A stretch of 64,000 nucleotides of DNA, from assembly GCA_944472135.2 (NCBI GenBank), contig OX235264.1, positions 94,684,319 through 94,748,318 on the forward strand, in the 5' to 3' direction. Shown here one piece after another: positions 24,058 through 37,383 of the stretch. The translations under genes were made by a program, and so were the position numbers. Under the pieces are notes generated by a model, which was not told the DNA's origin, ran no database searches, and saw nothing but the letters and a program-made list of their open reading frames with translations. How positions within the stretch are numbered: position 1 is the first letter of the stretch; the number at the start of each line of letters is the position of its first letter. Source of the DNA: Trichobilharzia regenti (Eukaryota; Platyhelminthes; Trematoda; Strigeidida; Schistosomatidae).

Positions 24058-27000
24058 CCTCGGCGGCTTGCTTAAATCTTGAGCTTCGAAAATTTCCATC
24101 CTACATATTGCATCTATTTCCTCGGATTTGTTTTGTTTTAATTATTCAATTATATTTCCATGTCGCATTGCTTACTCTCGCGATTATTTTAAATATTTTC
24201 AACCTGTTGATTTGCGAGTATTTAATAACGTTAAGAAAAAGCATCATGGAGGTTGGCAGAGATCATTGAAGTGTACTCCAATGCATCAGATGACTGTTCC
24301 CGTGATTATGAGCACAAATTGCAGGTCATTATCGAACAAGATTAACTACTTGCATTCTCTATTATACTCAAATATATATTGTAACACTGGTGTAATCACT
24401 CTTCAAGAGACTTGGCTCCATGATTCATATGACGATAATTAAGTCTCCTCAAGTGGGTTCACAATCTACAGACAAGACTGATGCAGCTCAAAGAAGAAGA
24501 GAGGTGGTGGTGTTGCCACTTTTAATAATTCTCAGTGGTCTACTGCCAACAACGTCTGCTTCAAATTCTCAAATGACAATATTGACTGTATAACTGTAAA
24601 ATGGCGACCTAAACACTTACCTAAGTATTGCTTCATTTTTGTCACAAATATCTATATCACACCTTGTTGCAGTCCCTCATAACTATCTATCTTCGCTGAT
24701 GAATTCACTATTTTTGCTGCTGCTTCGTTTGGTAACTCCTTATCTATAGTGACCGGCGACTTCAACTCCAGCGACTGCAGTTTTATTACATTGCTGGGCC
24801 ATGCAAATGTTGTTAATTTCCCAATTCGACAAAATACTTCACTTGATTTAGTATTTATAAATGATTCTGGAATATACGAAGCTCGTAAAAGAGCCCCGCT
24901 CTTCAATTTTGATCATTGTATTGTACGAGTCTTACCCAAAATTTACGGAAAATTACACAGTAAAGCCTTCTCAAACTTGTCTAAGAAAGTTGTTCACAGA
25001 TGCTACTCAAATGAGGACGTACATCATCTTAGAAACATGCTCAGTGACACCAGATGGGATTTGTTTAATGATGATTCACTTAATGACAATATCTCTAATA
25101 TTACATCCTATCTGAAATTCTGTTTTGAAATCTGTTGTCCAAAAGAAACACTATTCGTCAAATTTGACCGTTTCTCCTCCCTCAACTTAAAAAGCTTCGT
25201 GGAGAGAAGGAAAAACTGTATAAGATGAAAGATAAAAGTGGTGTAAAAAGAACTAACTTCTTAATTAAGTCTGAAATGCAGAAGTTGAATGTAATATATA
25301 ACCAGAAATTCATGTCCTGCAAAAAGTCTTCTAATATGTGGAAACTATTTAAGGAAATCACTGGTGGTAAGCAGATAAACAATATTCCATATTCTTTTGA
25401 TGTATGTACTCTTAACAAATCTTTTATTTACTCTCCCTCAAATGCCATGCTTCCCAGCATCACTTGTGTTAATAATAGCCCCTTTCCAGGTTTTAACACA
25501 AATGATGTTCAAAAGTGCCTCAAGTCTCTAAACCCTTCCCAGAGCTTAGGTCCCGATTATGTACCTAGTATTATTTTTAAAAAATGTTCTGATATTCTGT
25601 GTCACCCTCTTACTGATCTATTTAACAAATCTTTTTCCGATAATATTGTGCATACCGTTTGGAAGGACATTAAAGTTGTACCCATACCTAAATCATCCAC
25701 TGGAGCATGTGTCAAATTTAGACCCATTGCTATTACCTCTCCTTTTTTGAAAACTATGGAGAAATTACTTTTGCTTAGTCTTGTACCTTCGCTTAAATCC
25801 TTTAATGACCCTAAACAATTCGCCTATAAGCACAGTAGAAGCACTTTAGATGCAGCTGCCGTCCTCGATCATAACATTGCTTCCAGTCTAGACAAGGGGG
25901 CTAAATTTGTTCGTTGCGCTTCCTAGACTATACATCTGCTTTCGACTCGGTCCCTAGGGACATCTTATTAAATAAACTTGCAGCTAGTCAAACAGAATGT
26001 TGGGCTGTTAACTGGTTACATTCCTATTTCTCAGATAGAAAGCAGTACACCGTATATAAAGGGAAGTCTTCCACTTCATTGCCTACTGAAGCTGGTGTCC
26101 CTCAAGGTGCTGTTCTTTCTCCTTTTCTTTTTTCTTTCTTCTTGCATGACTTGCCTCACTCTGATGAAATAAACTTTGTGAAGTACGCTGATGATATAAC
26201 GGTTTCAATGGCTGTTAACTCCCAGCTAGATTGTACTAAAATAAATAGCTTTCTATCGGAAGTCAGCAAATGGTCTGAGTCTAACGGTCTTAAACTGAAT
26301 CCTTCTAAGTGTCAAACTGTTGATTTCAGCTTAAGATGTAAACGACAGTTAAAAGAAGTCATCGATTCTCATGACACTTGTAAAATTGACGACAATGATA
26401 TAGGAATCAAATCAGAAATTAAGTATCTTGGACTCATTCTCTCTTCTGATCTCTCCTGGTCTTCCCATGTCTTAGCAATCTCCAGTAAAATATTCCGCCT
26501 GACATTTTACATTAAGAAGTTAAGACACCCGGGTATAACTCAACCCCTCCTCTTACAGTTCATAAACTCTTGCATCCTACCTTTTCTTACCCTTATTGCT
26601 CACCCTTATTCTTTCCTGGTTTGCTTAAAAAGGACTATGTCACAATTCGTAGAATGCTGAAGACTGTCAGTAGGGTGAGTGGTGTCCCAGTGGACCACAT
26701 AGTTAACGTCGTTGTCGATAGGCACTTGACTTCATGCAATAAATTTGCTGAAGGGATTTTGTCTGACTTGGAGCATCCGTTTTACCCTCAGCTTTCACCT
26801 TGCATCTCCTCAGGTAGAACAAGAAGTAACTTCAGAAAACTGTATGCTCACACGTCTAAGTATAGAAATTCTATGATACCATACTTGGCACGTATTTTAT
26901 GTGATGAAAATAGTGTCAGGCAAGAATTAACTAACCTTTCTTCATCTAGTAAATAAATAATTTCCTCCATCCATCCTTATATACCTTCAAGTTCTACTTT

Positions 27001-27425
27001 TATTATTTCTGTTATATTTATGATCCTGTCACTTTTTTGTTTTACTCTCATAATTGCAAACACCAACTTATCTCCATGACGGCAGTAATCTTTGTTTTTC
27101 CCCTCACCATATCATGTAAAGAGAACATTATACTCAATACTTTTAAACATGTTAGGATTTCTACACCACATTGCCAATACAGTGTGACACAAGCCAACGG
27201 CAATTTTCACTTGTATTCTTATTATTATTACCCTAGCTGTTATCATTATTATTGATATTTCCATTTTATATGCTGCATGTTTTTGACACTATCTCTATTG
27301 TAAAGGGGGAAAATTTTCTGCGTGATTAATTTTTATATATAATTTGAGAAAATTAGATGCAATATTGTGATTAATGCTGAAAATTCCATTCTGTATAACA
27401 AGCACTGTTTTTGGAATAAAGTAAA

Positions 27426-27459
<34 letters not shown>

Positions 27460-27462
27460 GAA
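24058..27462 (+). mobile_element. CR1/Jockey-type non-LTR retrotransposon, defective
   Basis: The N-terminal endonuclease is readable as NCRSLSNKINYLHSLL and LQETWLHDSY (about 24310-24430) and VTGDFNSSD (24749 on). The reverse transcriptase shows KFRPIAITSPFLKTMEKLL, QFAYKHSRSTLDAAAVLDHN, LDYTSAFDSVPRDILLNKLA, EAGVPQGAVLSPFLFSFFL, VKYADDITVSMA (about 26177-26212) and LKLNPSKCQTVDFS. Stops in the endonuclease and frameshifts near 25220, 25920 and 26640 disable it. The end is a (TTA)n run at about 27428-27460. I see no ORF1. The matching place in the left arm (about 17850) lacks it. Whether it is full-length at the 5' end I cannot tell. Confidence 0.92.
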
Positions 27463-28169
27463 TTTATGTTTACTTTTAATTCATGATGATGATGATATCA
27501 GTCTGCACACAGTCTGTCTTCCCGACTTCCTCTCCTCATTGTGCACTTCAGTGTTCAGAGAATGCATCCCTCTTCTCGAATTTTGGTCTCCCATTCCTCT
27601 CTTTCTCTCTGTCTTGATTTCCCAGCTTCCTTGACGAGAGATTGAATTCACATACGAATTATGTGACCAACTTGAATCGCTTGTCACGAATCACGCGACG
27701 AGTCTCTCCATCACATACAGGCTGTGATGTTACTCTCATAAGGAAAACACTAAATGGAGGGGGAAATAGTGTTGAGTTCTTGAAGTGACATTATATTCTG
27801 GCAACGCTATCAACGAATTATTATTACAACTCTCCTTCGAAAACTGTTGGACGGACATTCCACGGTCAGGGATAAATATGGATACAGGCCAGCCAGGAAA
27901 GACTTCGATTTCTTAAATTGGACCACTAATTCACTGATATGGTGAATCACTCTATGAATATCTGTGCTCTCCAGTTTTGATAGTATCTTCTATGGGATAA
28001 AACGTCGCCATCTCATGCAGTCTTCGGTGACTGGAAACTACAAGAATAGTAGTCGCCTGGTTGCATGCATATTCCAGTTATGCTGACTTACAAGAAGGCA
28101 TATCAAACATAAATCCTAGCCCAAATTGTCGTCACACAAAACAGAGCTAAAACTCGTGGTATCTCAGTA

Positions 28170-28594
28170 GTGAATAATCTGAATACTACTAGGAGAGAGA
28201 CATTAGAAAGTGATAGTTCTCAGTATTCGAATTCGCGAAATATATGCAGAATAACGAACAATTCTCAAATAAAATCGCGGATTTCGCAAGCTAGATTTCT
28301 GACAGAGTGCAATCACACATATAGTTTCATCACATTTTCGCGATGTTGTGGATTGTGTGGCCAAAATTCACCACACCTCCAGTAGGACGACTAAGTGAAT
28401 TATTACACACGAGTAGCCCTCTGCACAACTACCTGCCTGTTTACAGTTTATCAGCTACACTTACAAGTATTTATGGTATTTTTGTGGTGCACATGTTTAT
28501 GAGGGATATTCGGGTTACTCTTGGGATAGAATACGGATTTTCACTGTTCGTATGGAAAAGTACTCTGAGTGTCATTCTCCATGTTCATTCGTGA
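28170..28594 (+). pseudogene. Frameshifted copy of the 141-codon Q frame, Q1 right
   Basis: Same sequence as 16712-17137 in reverse, but one base is missing where the left copy reads TTTTCTGCGATG (here TTTTCGCGATG, near 28339). The frame is thus split into 28170-28385 and 28343-28594. Both halves otherwise match the left copy. Confidence 0.4.
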
Positions 28595-31400
28595 TAAGGC
28601 GTTGTGAACGACGATCTGGCTGTAGGCGAAGTTCCTGAATTCACAACATCCTCACGTCGACGACGACGACGACGATTAATATCGGAGATTGCATTCAAGA
28701 ACACACTTACGGCGAATCATAATCTGAACAAATCGACAGTAATGGATTCAGTAGCCAGAAGTGAAAATTCCAAAGAACACAGTTCACTGACCACTGTGGT
28801 ACATTTTCTATTCTGTGAAATGGACTCACAGTTGATGAGAATGTACTTGGCCTGTTTTGTTGTATGTATGTATATTTCCTGGTGTTGATAACACAAGAAA
28901 TAATTCGGTACCACATCTCCTTTTCATCTTCTTTCCTTAACTTCTGTTGAACTGACGTCAGGATAGTACAAAGGCTTTGATATCCTCCTGGAACTACCTC
29001 GTCGATGCCACTCTTGAACTCACCAGTGATATGTGTGATATCAGTAAATTATTTCCAGTAATTCTGTGTGTAATCTGATCGAGATCTGAAATCCGTGCCA
29101 GTTGTATAGCGTTGTTTGGTGTATTATGAAACCTTTTGAGAGAATTGAACGCTGTCGTAATTTTCAGCGCAATATATCGACTAAATTGACAGGAAATCAT
29201 CGCGTACTAGGAGCGACCTCCACTCGATTCCTCAATGAGGTCTCATGTGTCGAATTATCGCAGTATGTCTATATTCATTTAGCTCGACTGATTATCTTTA
29301 GCAATGCTCATGTTATTTTATGACATTTTACTTGGGCGGGCTTTTCTGAATCTTCTCAATTTTGACGTTGACTGCATTTAAGCGTTGTCGAAATGACATT
29401 ACAACGAATGTGGAATCCAGCCTATGTTCTCTATTTCCTTATGTATTGCTGCCCACTCTTATGCCTTCAATCGTCACTGACTTCAACTTGACATAACTGA
29501 TCCCACTGGTCATTACTTCTCTTTATAGCTTCAGGAAATCCGTCCAGTATCACTACAATAACAGAGTCGTCAACCACCTTCAAGAGAGCAAATCTAACGG
29601 AAGTCATCTCTTTCACCATCCCACTCAGGCAGCACTCATTCAAGTAAAAGAGTCATGGATGTGGATTCCAAATACTGCGGTGATAAGATCAGATAGGCAA
29701 ATAATGGTTCGTTACCCTGATACCAGTGTGGTGATCTACAGCATTTAGGGGGATGTAGTGAGATCCGATTTCCAAACACTAATTTCAAGTCAATGCCTTT
29801 ATATTTCCCAGGCACTTTGAGAGATCCTCACAGATAGCACTTTATACAGACAGTCTCGAATTTTCATGAACACCTGTTCTCACTCGATAAGGAAGATTAG
29901 ATAGCCTGAAGGGCAACAGGCGAATAACAATGATTCCTGCCAACGAACGTGGTAACCAAGCATGCACTATGCGGAACGTTAACTGACACTGAACGAGCGT
30001 ATACTGAGTGGATCTCAGTGTGATATCAGACATCATGCAGTCGTGTAGAAATATAGTGGTAAGTGACGAGATAGACGCATGTGAGTGACATATTATGATT
30101 CAAGTGTGAACATAAAATGACAGATTGTGGATAATTGTGGAACCAGTTAAAAAGGACGGGAAAAAAGGGAGTGAAGGTGAAATGTGCTCTTGAAACTTTA
30201 TGTTCCATTTGATGAGACGTAGGGACAGGAATAAAAGGGAGTAAGAATCTCAGTAATGCAGGATTGGTAATATATTTGCCTTAAACATGGAATTGTTTAG
30301 TGTGCAAAGCACCCTATCTGTCTAGAGGTGATGTGCACTATCTTTACTTCATTTCATTTGCAATTATTATTCAGTATTAGTAGTACTCCAACTGATTCTG
30401 TTCACCATACCACCACAATCTTCTACTTTTATTAACTTGCTGTTTGAATTAGTTTACTTGAGAAGAATTTGAGCATTATTCTGGTGAGATCAGCGCTCAT
30501 TATATTTAGCCGCACCTGTAGGATTCAGACTTATGCTCTCAGTGCAAGCCTCTATTCTTCCCCATCCTTAAACAGATTCTACGATTTGCACATGTCATAC
30601 AGTTTGTAAGATTATAACTGGTAGCATTGTGTTGAACTCCTAGTAGTGACAGACATCTAAATCTGTGCTGTCAATATTTTAGTTAGCCTCTAGTTAGTCA
30701 AGCATTCCTTATCACAATCTCAGTCAATATCCGTATTCAATGTACTTGTGTTTTTTACCTGTGAACTACTGATATACTCACATTACAATGACTCAATAAT
30801 CCAGAATATTTTGTTAAAGAAATCAGGATTTTTACCTCGACCAGTACTCATCTTATTCAACTTTCACAGACAACTAGGAATGTAACGCATTATTATATGT
30901 CTATTGGATATATGGCATTGTACAGTAGCATGATTTACTTGGAGACACTTTTGGTGCACAGTCTATTGTTCATTAGTACACCATATTGTCACCAGACAAC
31001 TGCTGAAGTCAATCTACTCCTCCCACCTGACAAATATTCGATCACTTCTATTGCAGTTTTTCATCATTTGAGAAATATGTTGTAGGAGTTCAAATAATAT
31101 CCCCTCCATTTTGTTGATCATATTTCAGAGCTACATTCTTCTGAAACCACTGTGTGAATCTAGTGCAATGAGTATCAGAAACAAGATCCGGATATTGAAA
31201 ACTGGTCTGAAATCAGTGCTTCACTATGTATCAGATAATTGAGGCATGCGTCATGGAAAGAATTTTCAACAGCAGGTTGACTTCCATCAACAGCATTCAT
31301 AGCAACATAGTGAATTTCAGATGGTGAGAAAGGACAAGCAGCTGTGAGTTCTGACTGAAGATGGAAGCCATATCTGATGTAGGATTATTATTCTCTTCGA

Positions 31401-31976
31401 TTTTATATATTATTATTTTATGTATATTCCCTAGTGTCCTGTTGAATTGACCTCAGGATAGTACAAAGGCTTTGATATCCTCCTCAAAAGACTTCGTCAA
31501 TGCCACTCTTGAACTCACCAGTTATATGTGTGATGCCATTAAATTGTCTCCAGGAATTGTGTGATTCCTCGAAATCATTTGTTGAGTTACGAGTTGATTT
31601 CTCATCACAGTTATAATGGTCGATTTGTGCGTATTACCAACTGCAGGAGGTTTCCACATTGGTTTCAGACTAATGAAGATCTGTCTTGCCCTCACGATCC
31701 TGATGTACAATTATTATGATTATTCATCTCATTATATATTATTTTGCTCTCAAATACACGTAAAAGATACTTCCTGTATGATAGTAGGATTAACTTCAAC
31801 GCTGCGCAAGGGTTAGAGATGATATTCGGTTTTCCAGACTGAACAGGGTGGAGAGGGAATTCGAACCCTGCATCTGCTGACTAAGTGTCGAAGGAAGCAA
31901 ACTACTTGACATCCTCATTCATTCCACCTGCAGTTGAAATGAAGCTGCCTACATAAGTGGAAGAAGTGGCTACCTT
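31401..31976 (-). mobile_element. Degenerate RTE 3' region, Q1 right (truncated)
   Basis: Mirror of 13115-13890 with two losses near 31440 and 31570, about 198 bases in total, which Q2 keeps. It includes the tRNA-like insert at about 31717-31903 with the B-box-like GGGAATTCGAACCC. The P2 palindrome cuts it off at about 31976. Confidence 0.65.
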
Positions 31977-34412
31977 CGAAAATATTTTCGTGTTAAATGT
32001 GAGACGGCGAGAGTAGTTGTAAAGCATGAATTTTCGTATACGCCTTTATATAATTAGATTATTCGGATGATTGATGACGGTTCAAGATAAGAAATAGTGA
32101 ATTTTAATTATTGTTGATTGAATTTATGTCACTGGTACCATGATTTGTTTGCACTACAAATTGATTTAAGCAAAAACAGTTAAAAATCTTTGATAAAAGT
32201 GATCATTCTGGTGATTGAGATCTTTTTATGTGGCAAGAGTTTTAGCCTCATACCTGTACGTTACCTTCCAAAACCGAAAAGTTATAATTAGATAAAGTTG
32301 AATAAATGAAATGAAGTTATAATATCAGTGAATGGAATAGCGGGATAGCATCCACTAAAGAATGAAGTGATCAGTGAGAAGAAGAAGTCGGAAAGACAGA
32401 CTGTGTGCAGAGTGACATCCTCATCATCATGAATTACAAGTAAAGATAAAGTCAATGAAATATTATGTGAATATCTGGACTGAAAAAGTCATCGATTCAC
32501 ACAGACAAAACTACCCACTGACGGAATTCACAAATTTTGGCTTCCACCAGATTATCAGATATGTTGAGTCAGGCTGACCTGATGACAATACTGAAAATCA
32601 CACAAACTCTACTGTCTCACAAACATAAAAGGCATGATATGTGTTAATTACTGTTATCATTGAGAAATATGCGTTATCATTATCGTGTCAGGAATTTGTT
32701 TTATTTGATTTTCACCATTACAAACAAGATAGTTGTTAAAAGAAGCCGATCACAGTCATTTGACTGGATGTGGTAGCCAGGTGATTGTGTTTCTGGCATC
32801 GAATTCACATATGGTATTAGGAAGCGAGAGAGCGTGGCCATAATGCTAACAAGTTCGTGAAGCTTTTGAGAGAAGTATCTACAGAAACACCTCAAATTCG
32901 AGCTGATGCAAGAAAATAAAATCCTTGAGAAATGATTTGGAAGCTATTCCAGGAGTATTAGATTGACCACTGCTGCTATGAATATGGAGTGATATTGGTG
33001 CGACCGTCTCAAGACTGGTTGAGAGTTTCCCACAAAATGTCCTGTTTAAGTCAAGTAGCTGGTGAAGTGTGTGCTAGCCTCCAGTAGAGTGTTGCGCATG
33101 CCCTAGTGTTTTGGTGCTCATCAGTGAACATTGTGGTGAAAATACGTACCAGTCGTTTGCATTGAGGAGGTCTTATGCACAACAACCAACAATGGAGTCT
33201 GTCAGCCAAATGTGGTTATTCTAGAAATCGTTCTACTTCTCTATTGATGATCACGTAGGTTTGTTGTTCGACTACAAGAAATCATACCTGAATTATTCTG
33301 CTTGTTGTTATGCTACCACTCAGAGCCTTCGATTCACTGTTGATTGGTATTTCTACACCGATATATGTCACGACAAACGATGACGGATGAAAGTCAGACC
33401 TGAGTGATGTCGATAGTGGACGGCCATTTCGCATGAATCAAAATGATACGAATCCTACTATCATTGCTTTGGCAAGGATTCACACGGGAGCAATGTGTTT
33501 GTGAGAAGCGAACACTTTCTAATTCCATTTTCTACGGATTCGAATTACTCTACTTGCATTTCCCAACACAACGTATTATTGCATCCTTCCATTTATCCAT
33601 ATCTGACCAATTTTTGGTGAAGCATAGCGCAAACAAAAAATAATAACACCACCATATAAATATGTCATCAATCAATTTACATTATCGACTGAGCACGGAG
33701 GATTTCAATCACTCGTTCCAACCTGATGCTTTTCATAATTGTCCGAAATATGTATAACCACATCCTAAATCATCCCGTTTTCTGTGGGATTCAGGTCACG
33801 ATATAGTGAGATAAACAATGCTAGGTTAACTTATCACCTCATGCTCCAAACTTCAAAGAATATCACGAGAAAAAGGCCTTCGATTAGAGGTTGTTACCTA
33901 GCTAAAATAACACAGTACATTCGGTTGATATAAACTCGAAATGTTAAAGTTCTTCAATTGACATATCGTGACGTTCGAAACCACTTAAGGCGGTGTCACA
34001 TGTGGTCCACGCGGTAGGCTATTCACAAATGCATCGACTCACAGTCTGAACCACAATTACACTCAACACAGATCCGTATAATCAGGGAAAGAAAGATCAA
34101 TGTTCACAACATCCTCAACTCGATGTGAGCGTGTGTCGCCACTAACTACCTGATGTTTGAGATGACGTCGTTGTAAGTGACTACGAAAATTGTAGAACCA
34201 ATCGTAGTAAGTCTTTCGATCTCACTCACAATTGGTGAGAATGGAGGTGACTTGATTGGTGTGATTGAAACTGCACAGCTGTGGTGATTCGCTTCACTAT
34301 ACTCTACTCCTCTCAATTCACACACATGCATGCATGTCACATGTGTCTCACTGTCTCATATAATATGTCAGAATGAGTGAGTGTGTGTGGGTGCGCGCTC
34401 AGCAAAATACTG

Positions 34413-34420
34413 TATATATA
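34413..34420 (+). promoter_or_regulatory. TATA box of peptide gene, copy 2L
   Basis: TATATATA at the same place as TATAAATA in copy 1L, 60 bp upstream of the ATG. Confidence 0.55.
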
Positions 34421-34479
34421 CGGTGGAGTGACGATGATCGTGTATGACAGTGTGATAATCGGTCTCCAGAGAACTGAGA

Positions 34480-34725
34480 ATGCAGTCGAAGTGTCTACGA
34501 AATAGATTGGCCATCGGTGTCGTCATCTTCGTCATCCAATTGATCACAGTGTTTGCAGCTGTGGCACACGATACTCTCGCGATTGATAAACGTGAGTGAT
34601 TCAAGCTGAAGTAGCTGACTGAGTGTTTGTGATATGAATTGGCTATGTGTGAAATGCTCTCAATGTCTTTTGTGTCTTCCATTTTACCACTAGGTCAGAA
34701 GGAGCCGTTTCGATATGGAAGGTAG
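34480..34725 (+). CDS. Spliced neuropeptide-like precursor, copy 2L
   Basis: Exon 1 is 34480-34591, the intron 34592-34693 (102 nt) and exon 2 is 34694-34725. The coding sequence is identical to copy 1L, although the intron has about six differences from it (for example AGCTGAC for AGCTAAC, AATTGGC for AATTTGC, GCTCTC for GCCCTC and TACCACTAG for TCCCCCTAG). The donor GTGAGT and an AG acceptor are kept. The predicted product and processing are those of copy 1L. Confidence 0.7.
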
Positions 34726-34825
34726 TCAGCGAGCCGGAGATTCGTAACACGCGTGTCGGTATTGTATGCAGTCCGAAGGATTTGAACATTGGTTGTGATT
34801 ACATTGTATTCTGTGATATTATAGT

Positions 34826-34831
34826 AATAAA
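34826..34831 (+). terminator. Polyadenylation signal, copy 2L
   Basis: AATAAA about 100 bp past the stop codon, as in the other copies. Confidence 0.55.
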
Positions 34832-35785
34832 CATATATTCGTCTATTCACCTTGTTTTGTATACCGACGTTTGCTCTCCGATATTGAGTTGACGAGTAGT
34901 GGATGTGAAAATTCAGTGGTATTTACAGTAGTAGATATATCCTCGACCGTCGATGTAGGGTCTGAGTGACAAGCGTGATTTTACATGTCTTGGATATGTT
35001 GTGCTGTTGTTCTGGGTGGAATCGGAGCGAGATCTGAAATCCGTGGTAGTTTTGTTGCATTGTGGGTTGTATTAGCAGACCCTTTAGGAGAATTGAACGC
35101 TGTCGAAATTTTCAGCGCAATATATCGACAAATTTGACAGGAAATCATCGCGTACTAGGAGCGATCTCCACTCGATTCCTCAATGAGATCTTATGCGTAG
35201 AATTATCATTAGTCAGCGGACATTCAGTTCTCTCGAATGATTGACAGTGCCACTTTGTGAATAGTCGTACTGCCGGTATTATTTCCAATACAAGTTATAA
35301 GCATCATGATATTCAGTCGCATCCGTCAACTTCATAGTGTCTGGCGAAGTATCCTTGATCTCATTGCGTGTGAAATGTGTTCATTGCGTACTTGAGTGAG
35401 TCACTGTTGAATTCGACTAATACAAGGTACACCGTGTGTCCAGTGTCTGCTGGCCGTGACGACATTATAATTAGGAATAATATTTGACTTCTAAGCTTCT
35501 AGTGTTACTTCAATACGGCGACTGTATTTGACCACATCCCAGCATGATTTCATTGTCGGATGAGATTAGTTGATGCTATGTTCACTGTATATATGCATCA
35601 CGGACAATTCTTACTTCATTGACTAGTCAGTTATTCATCACGATATTCGAATCCACATCAGGCTGGCTTTCAAGCCTGTGTCTATTTGTACATACACGCA
35701 AATAATATGAGTACGAACCACTTGAATACTAACTAATTTGTCTGTTGACATTTTTCCGTGTTGGATGTGCACAAGAGTATGAGCA

Positions 35786-36163
35786 GTGTTGGCAATTATC
35801 GATATAATTCTGGCCTTTCACTTGATTGCACCACACATCACAACACAACACAACTCAACACGACACAACTGTGTATTGTACAATCTCATTCGTCATTCTA
35901 TTTCTGAAGTCCATGTGAAATGTCGAGGTTTCAGGCATATCCATATTTCTCTTGGAAATAAGTGTGTAGGTCGAATGAACAATATACCATTTCACGAGCA
36001 CTTGAAATTGCATTGGAGGTGGGTCGTTTCAGAGGTGATTGAGACAGAGGATAATCCTTGTGAAATCTTTCCGTTGAGGACGGTTGTCATTTACACCTAT
36101 TCCGAGGCCTCACCACTTGAGTGTTTGAAGGAATCAAATCCTCAACAAAGTTACGGATTCTAA
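35786..36163 (+). CDS. Hypothetical 125-codon P-loop frame, P2
   Basis: The frame is open from a GTG, so it has no proper start and would have to be an internal or terminal exon. It includes SISEVHVKCRGFRHIHISL, GRMNNIPFHEHLKLHWRWVV, EDNPCEIFPLRTVVIYTYSE and ends CLKESNPQQSYGF. The P3 copy is also open (57211-57588) and differs by few residues; the P1 copy has two stops. No signal peptide, membrane segment or known domain is seen. Coding remains uncertain. Confidence 0.3.
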   Translation: MLAIIDIILAFHLIAPHITTQHNSTRHNCVLYNLIRHSISEVHVKCRGFRHIHISLGNKCVGRMNNIPFHEHLKLHWRWVVSEVIETEDNPCEIFPLRTVVIYTYSEASPLECLKESNPQQSYGF

Positions 36164-37191
36164 AATGGCAGTCCATTTGGAGAACTTGGAGTAGCCAACA
36201 ACCGTGAGCAAACGTGCTCCTTCGCCCTGTTTCTTTGTGTGTTCTTAGGTTTCTATGAGTCTTCATGAAAAGTCATGTCAATATCTATCCTCCTGTGTGT
36301 GGTATTTAAGGAGTGATTTGAGGCATTGACTTGTGAATTGAAATTGTGCACTGTGGTGGATTATGATATCATTGTGAATTGAATACCTCTTGATAAAGTC
36401 TCACATTGTTATATGCAACGATTATGAGCAATAAAATGTTCTTGAACCGTCATCAGTAAATATTACTGCATTACTCTGTGAGAGTTTATTGTATTCCTGT
36501 ACAAGTAGGTTCAGTTCTAACAACGCTGTTTCAGGAATGTAGGAAGCGCAATCTCATTAGTGTTAACGTATCACACGATCTTGTGTCTACGTGTTCTTCA
36601 AGTTTAACTATCAGTATATTGACACCGTCATATGTTGAACAGACCATGAGAGGATTTCGTTGAAATCACTCAACGTATTCATGGTATTCTGTGTTGAGTC
36701 ACTTGACGAAGTATTTCTACGTCTGTTTGGCGAAATCTCATCAGTGAACAACATCATTTACCCAAATTCGACGAGAAGATACATGCGATCCGCATATCGA
36801 GACGAAATTTCTAACTGATATTTCTATGTCCCTCTTGGAGATTATTGATAGCTATGACAACAAACTTCCTTGATTGCAGGATGCATTCCAACCACATGAA
36901 TTATTAAATGCATCAATAACAACAAATTTCGGTCAGAATACGTACATGTCCGAATAGTTCATCAACTCCTCACAACCGTTTGGTTGTGAGTATTATCATT
37001 CTCGGTTCTGAGTCGAATATTTTGTTGTCTGAAGTTCAGCTGAGCCCGCACTAAGATTCACCGATAATACTACAGTACAGCTCGTCGCGAACTGTGGCAA
37101 CCGAGAATGGATAACAATTCCTCCAATATTTACACACACACATGATTCTGATCAACCAGAAAACATTGTAAAATCGTTCATTGTCCCTATA

Positions 37192-37383
37192 TTGATTCAC
37201 ATGACATTCCGTACCAAGTGGCGAAATAGGCAAACTTCCAGATGTATGTGTAAAAGAGAAGAAAATCGTGAAATCGTTCACTGTCTCTTGTGTGGAACTC
37301 AATTGCGAATAAATCCTGGCGGAATATTCACCTTGATATCAAGACCAGAGTCGTCGATTAGTTATCTTTCACTCTGTGGATAA
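37192..37383 (+). other. Open frame with CxC...CxxC pattern, P2
   Basis: RCMCKREENREIVHCLLCG keeps four cysteines in a CxC-x10-CxxC layout and matches the frame at 6720-6934. It has no ATG at the 5' end of the frame; an internal Met precedes TFRTKWRNRQ. The P3 copy has a stop and a Cys-to-Ser change. Probably not a gene. Confidence 0.15.

Larger units (their letters stand above)
22897..31976. repeat. Palindrome Q1, right arm
   Basis: This is the inverted copy of about 13115-19012, longer because a CR1-type element sits inside it. Pairing sums step from 41909 to 45306 at the element, to 45291 at a 15-base indel near 16495, and to 45093 after losses near 31440 and 31570. It ends abruptly at about 31976 inside the old RTE remnant, where P2 begins; Q2 shows the full-length arm. 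I see no other gene at 27480-28160 or 29430-31400. Confidence 0.93.
31977..35267. repeat. Palindrome P2, left arm
   Basis: The arm begins with the same sequence as position 1 and follows P1 left, with more differences than the P1 arms show between each other. Relative to P1 it lacks about 220 bases near 33990 and about 490 bases near 35275. It pairs with P2 right at sum 73382 over about 33995-35267. Apart from the peptide gene I see no gene in it. Confidence 0.93.

Noticed and set aside
27425..27465. A (TTA)n tract that could be taken for an independent microsatellite
   Set aside because: It is at the 3' end of the CR1-type element and is best seen as its tail.
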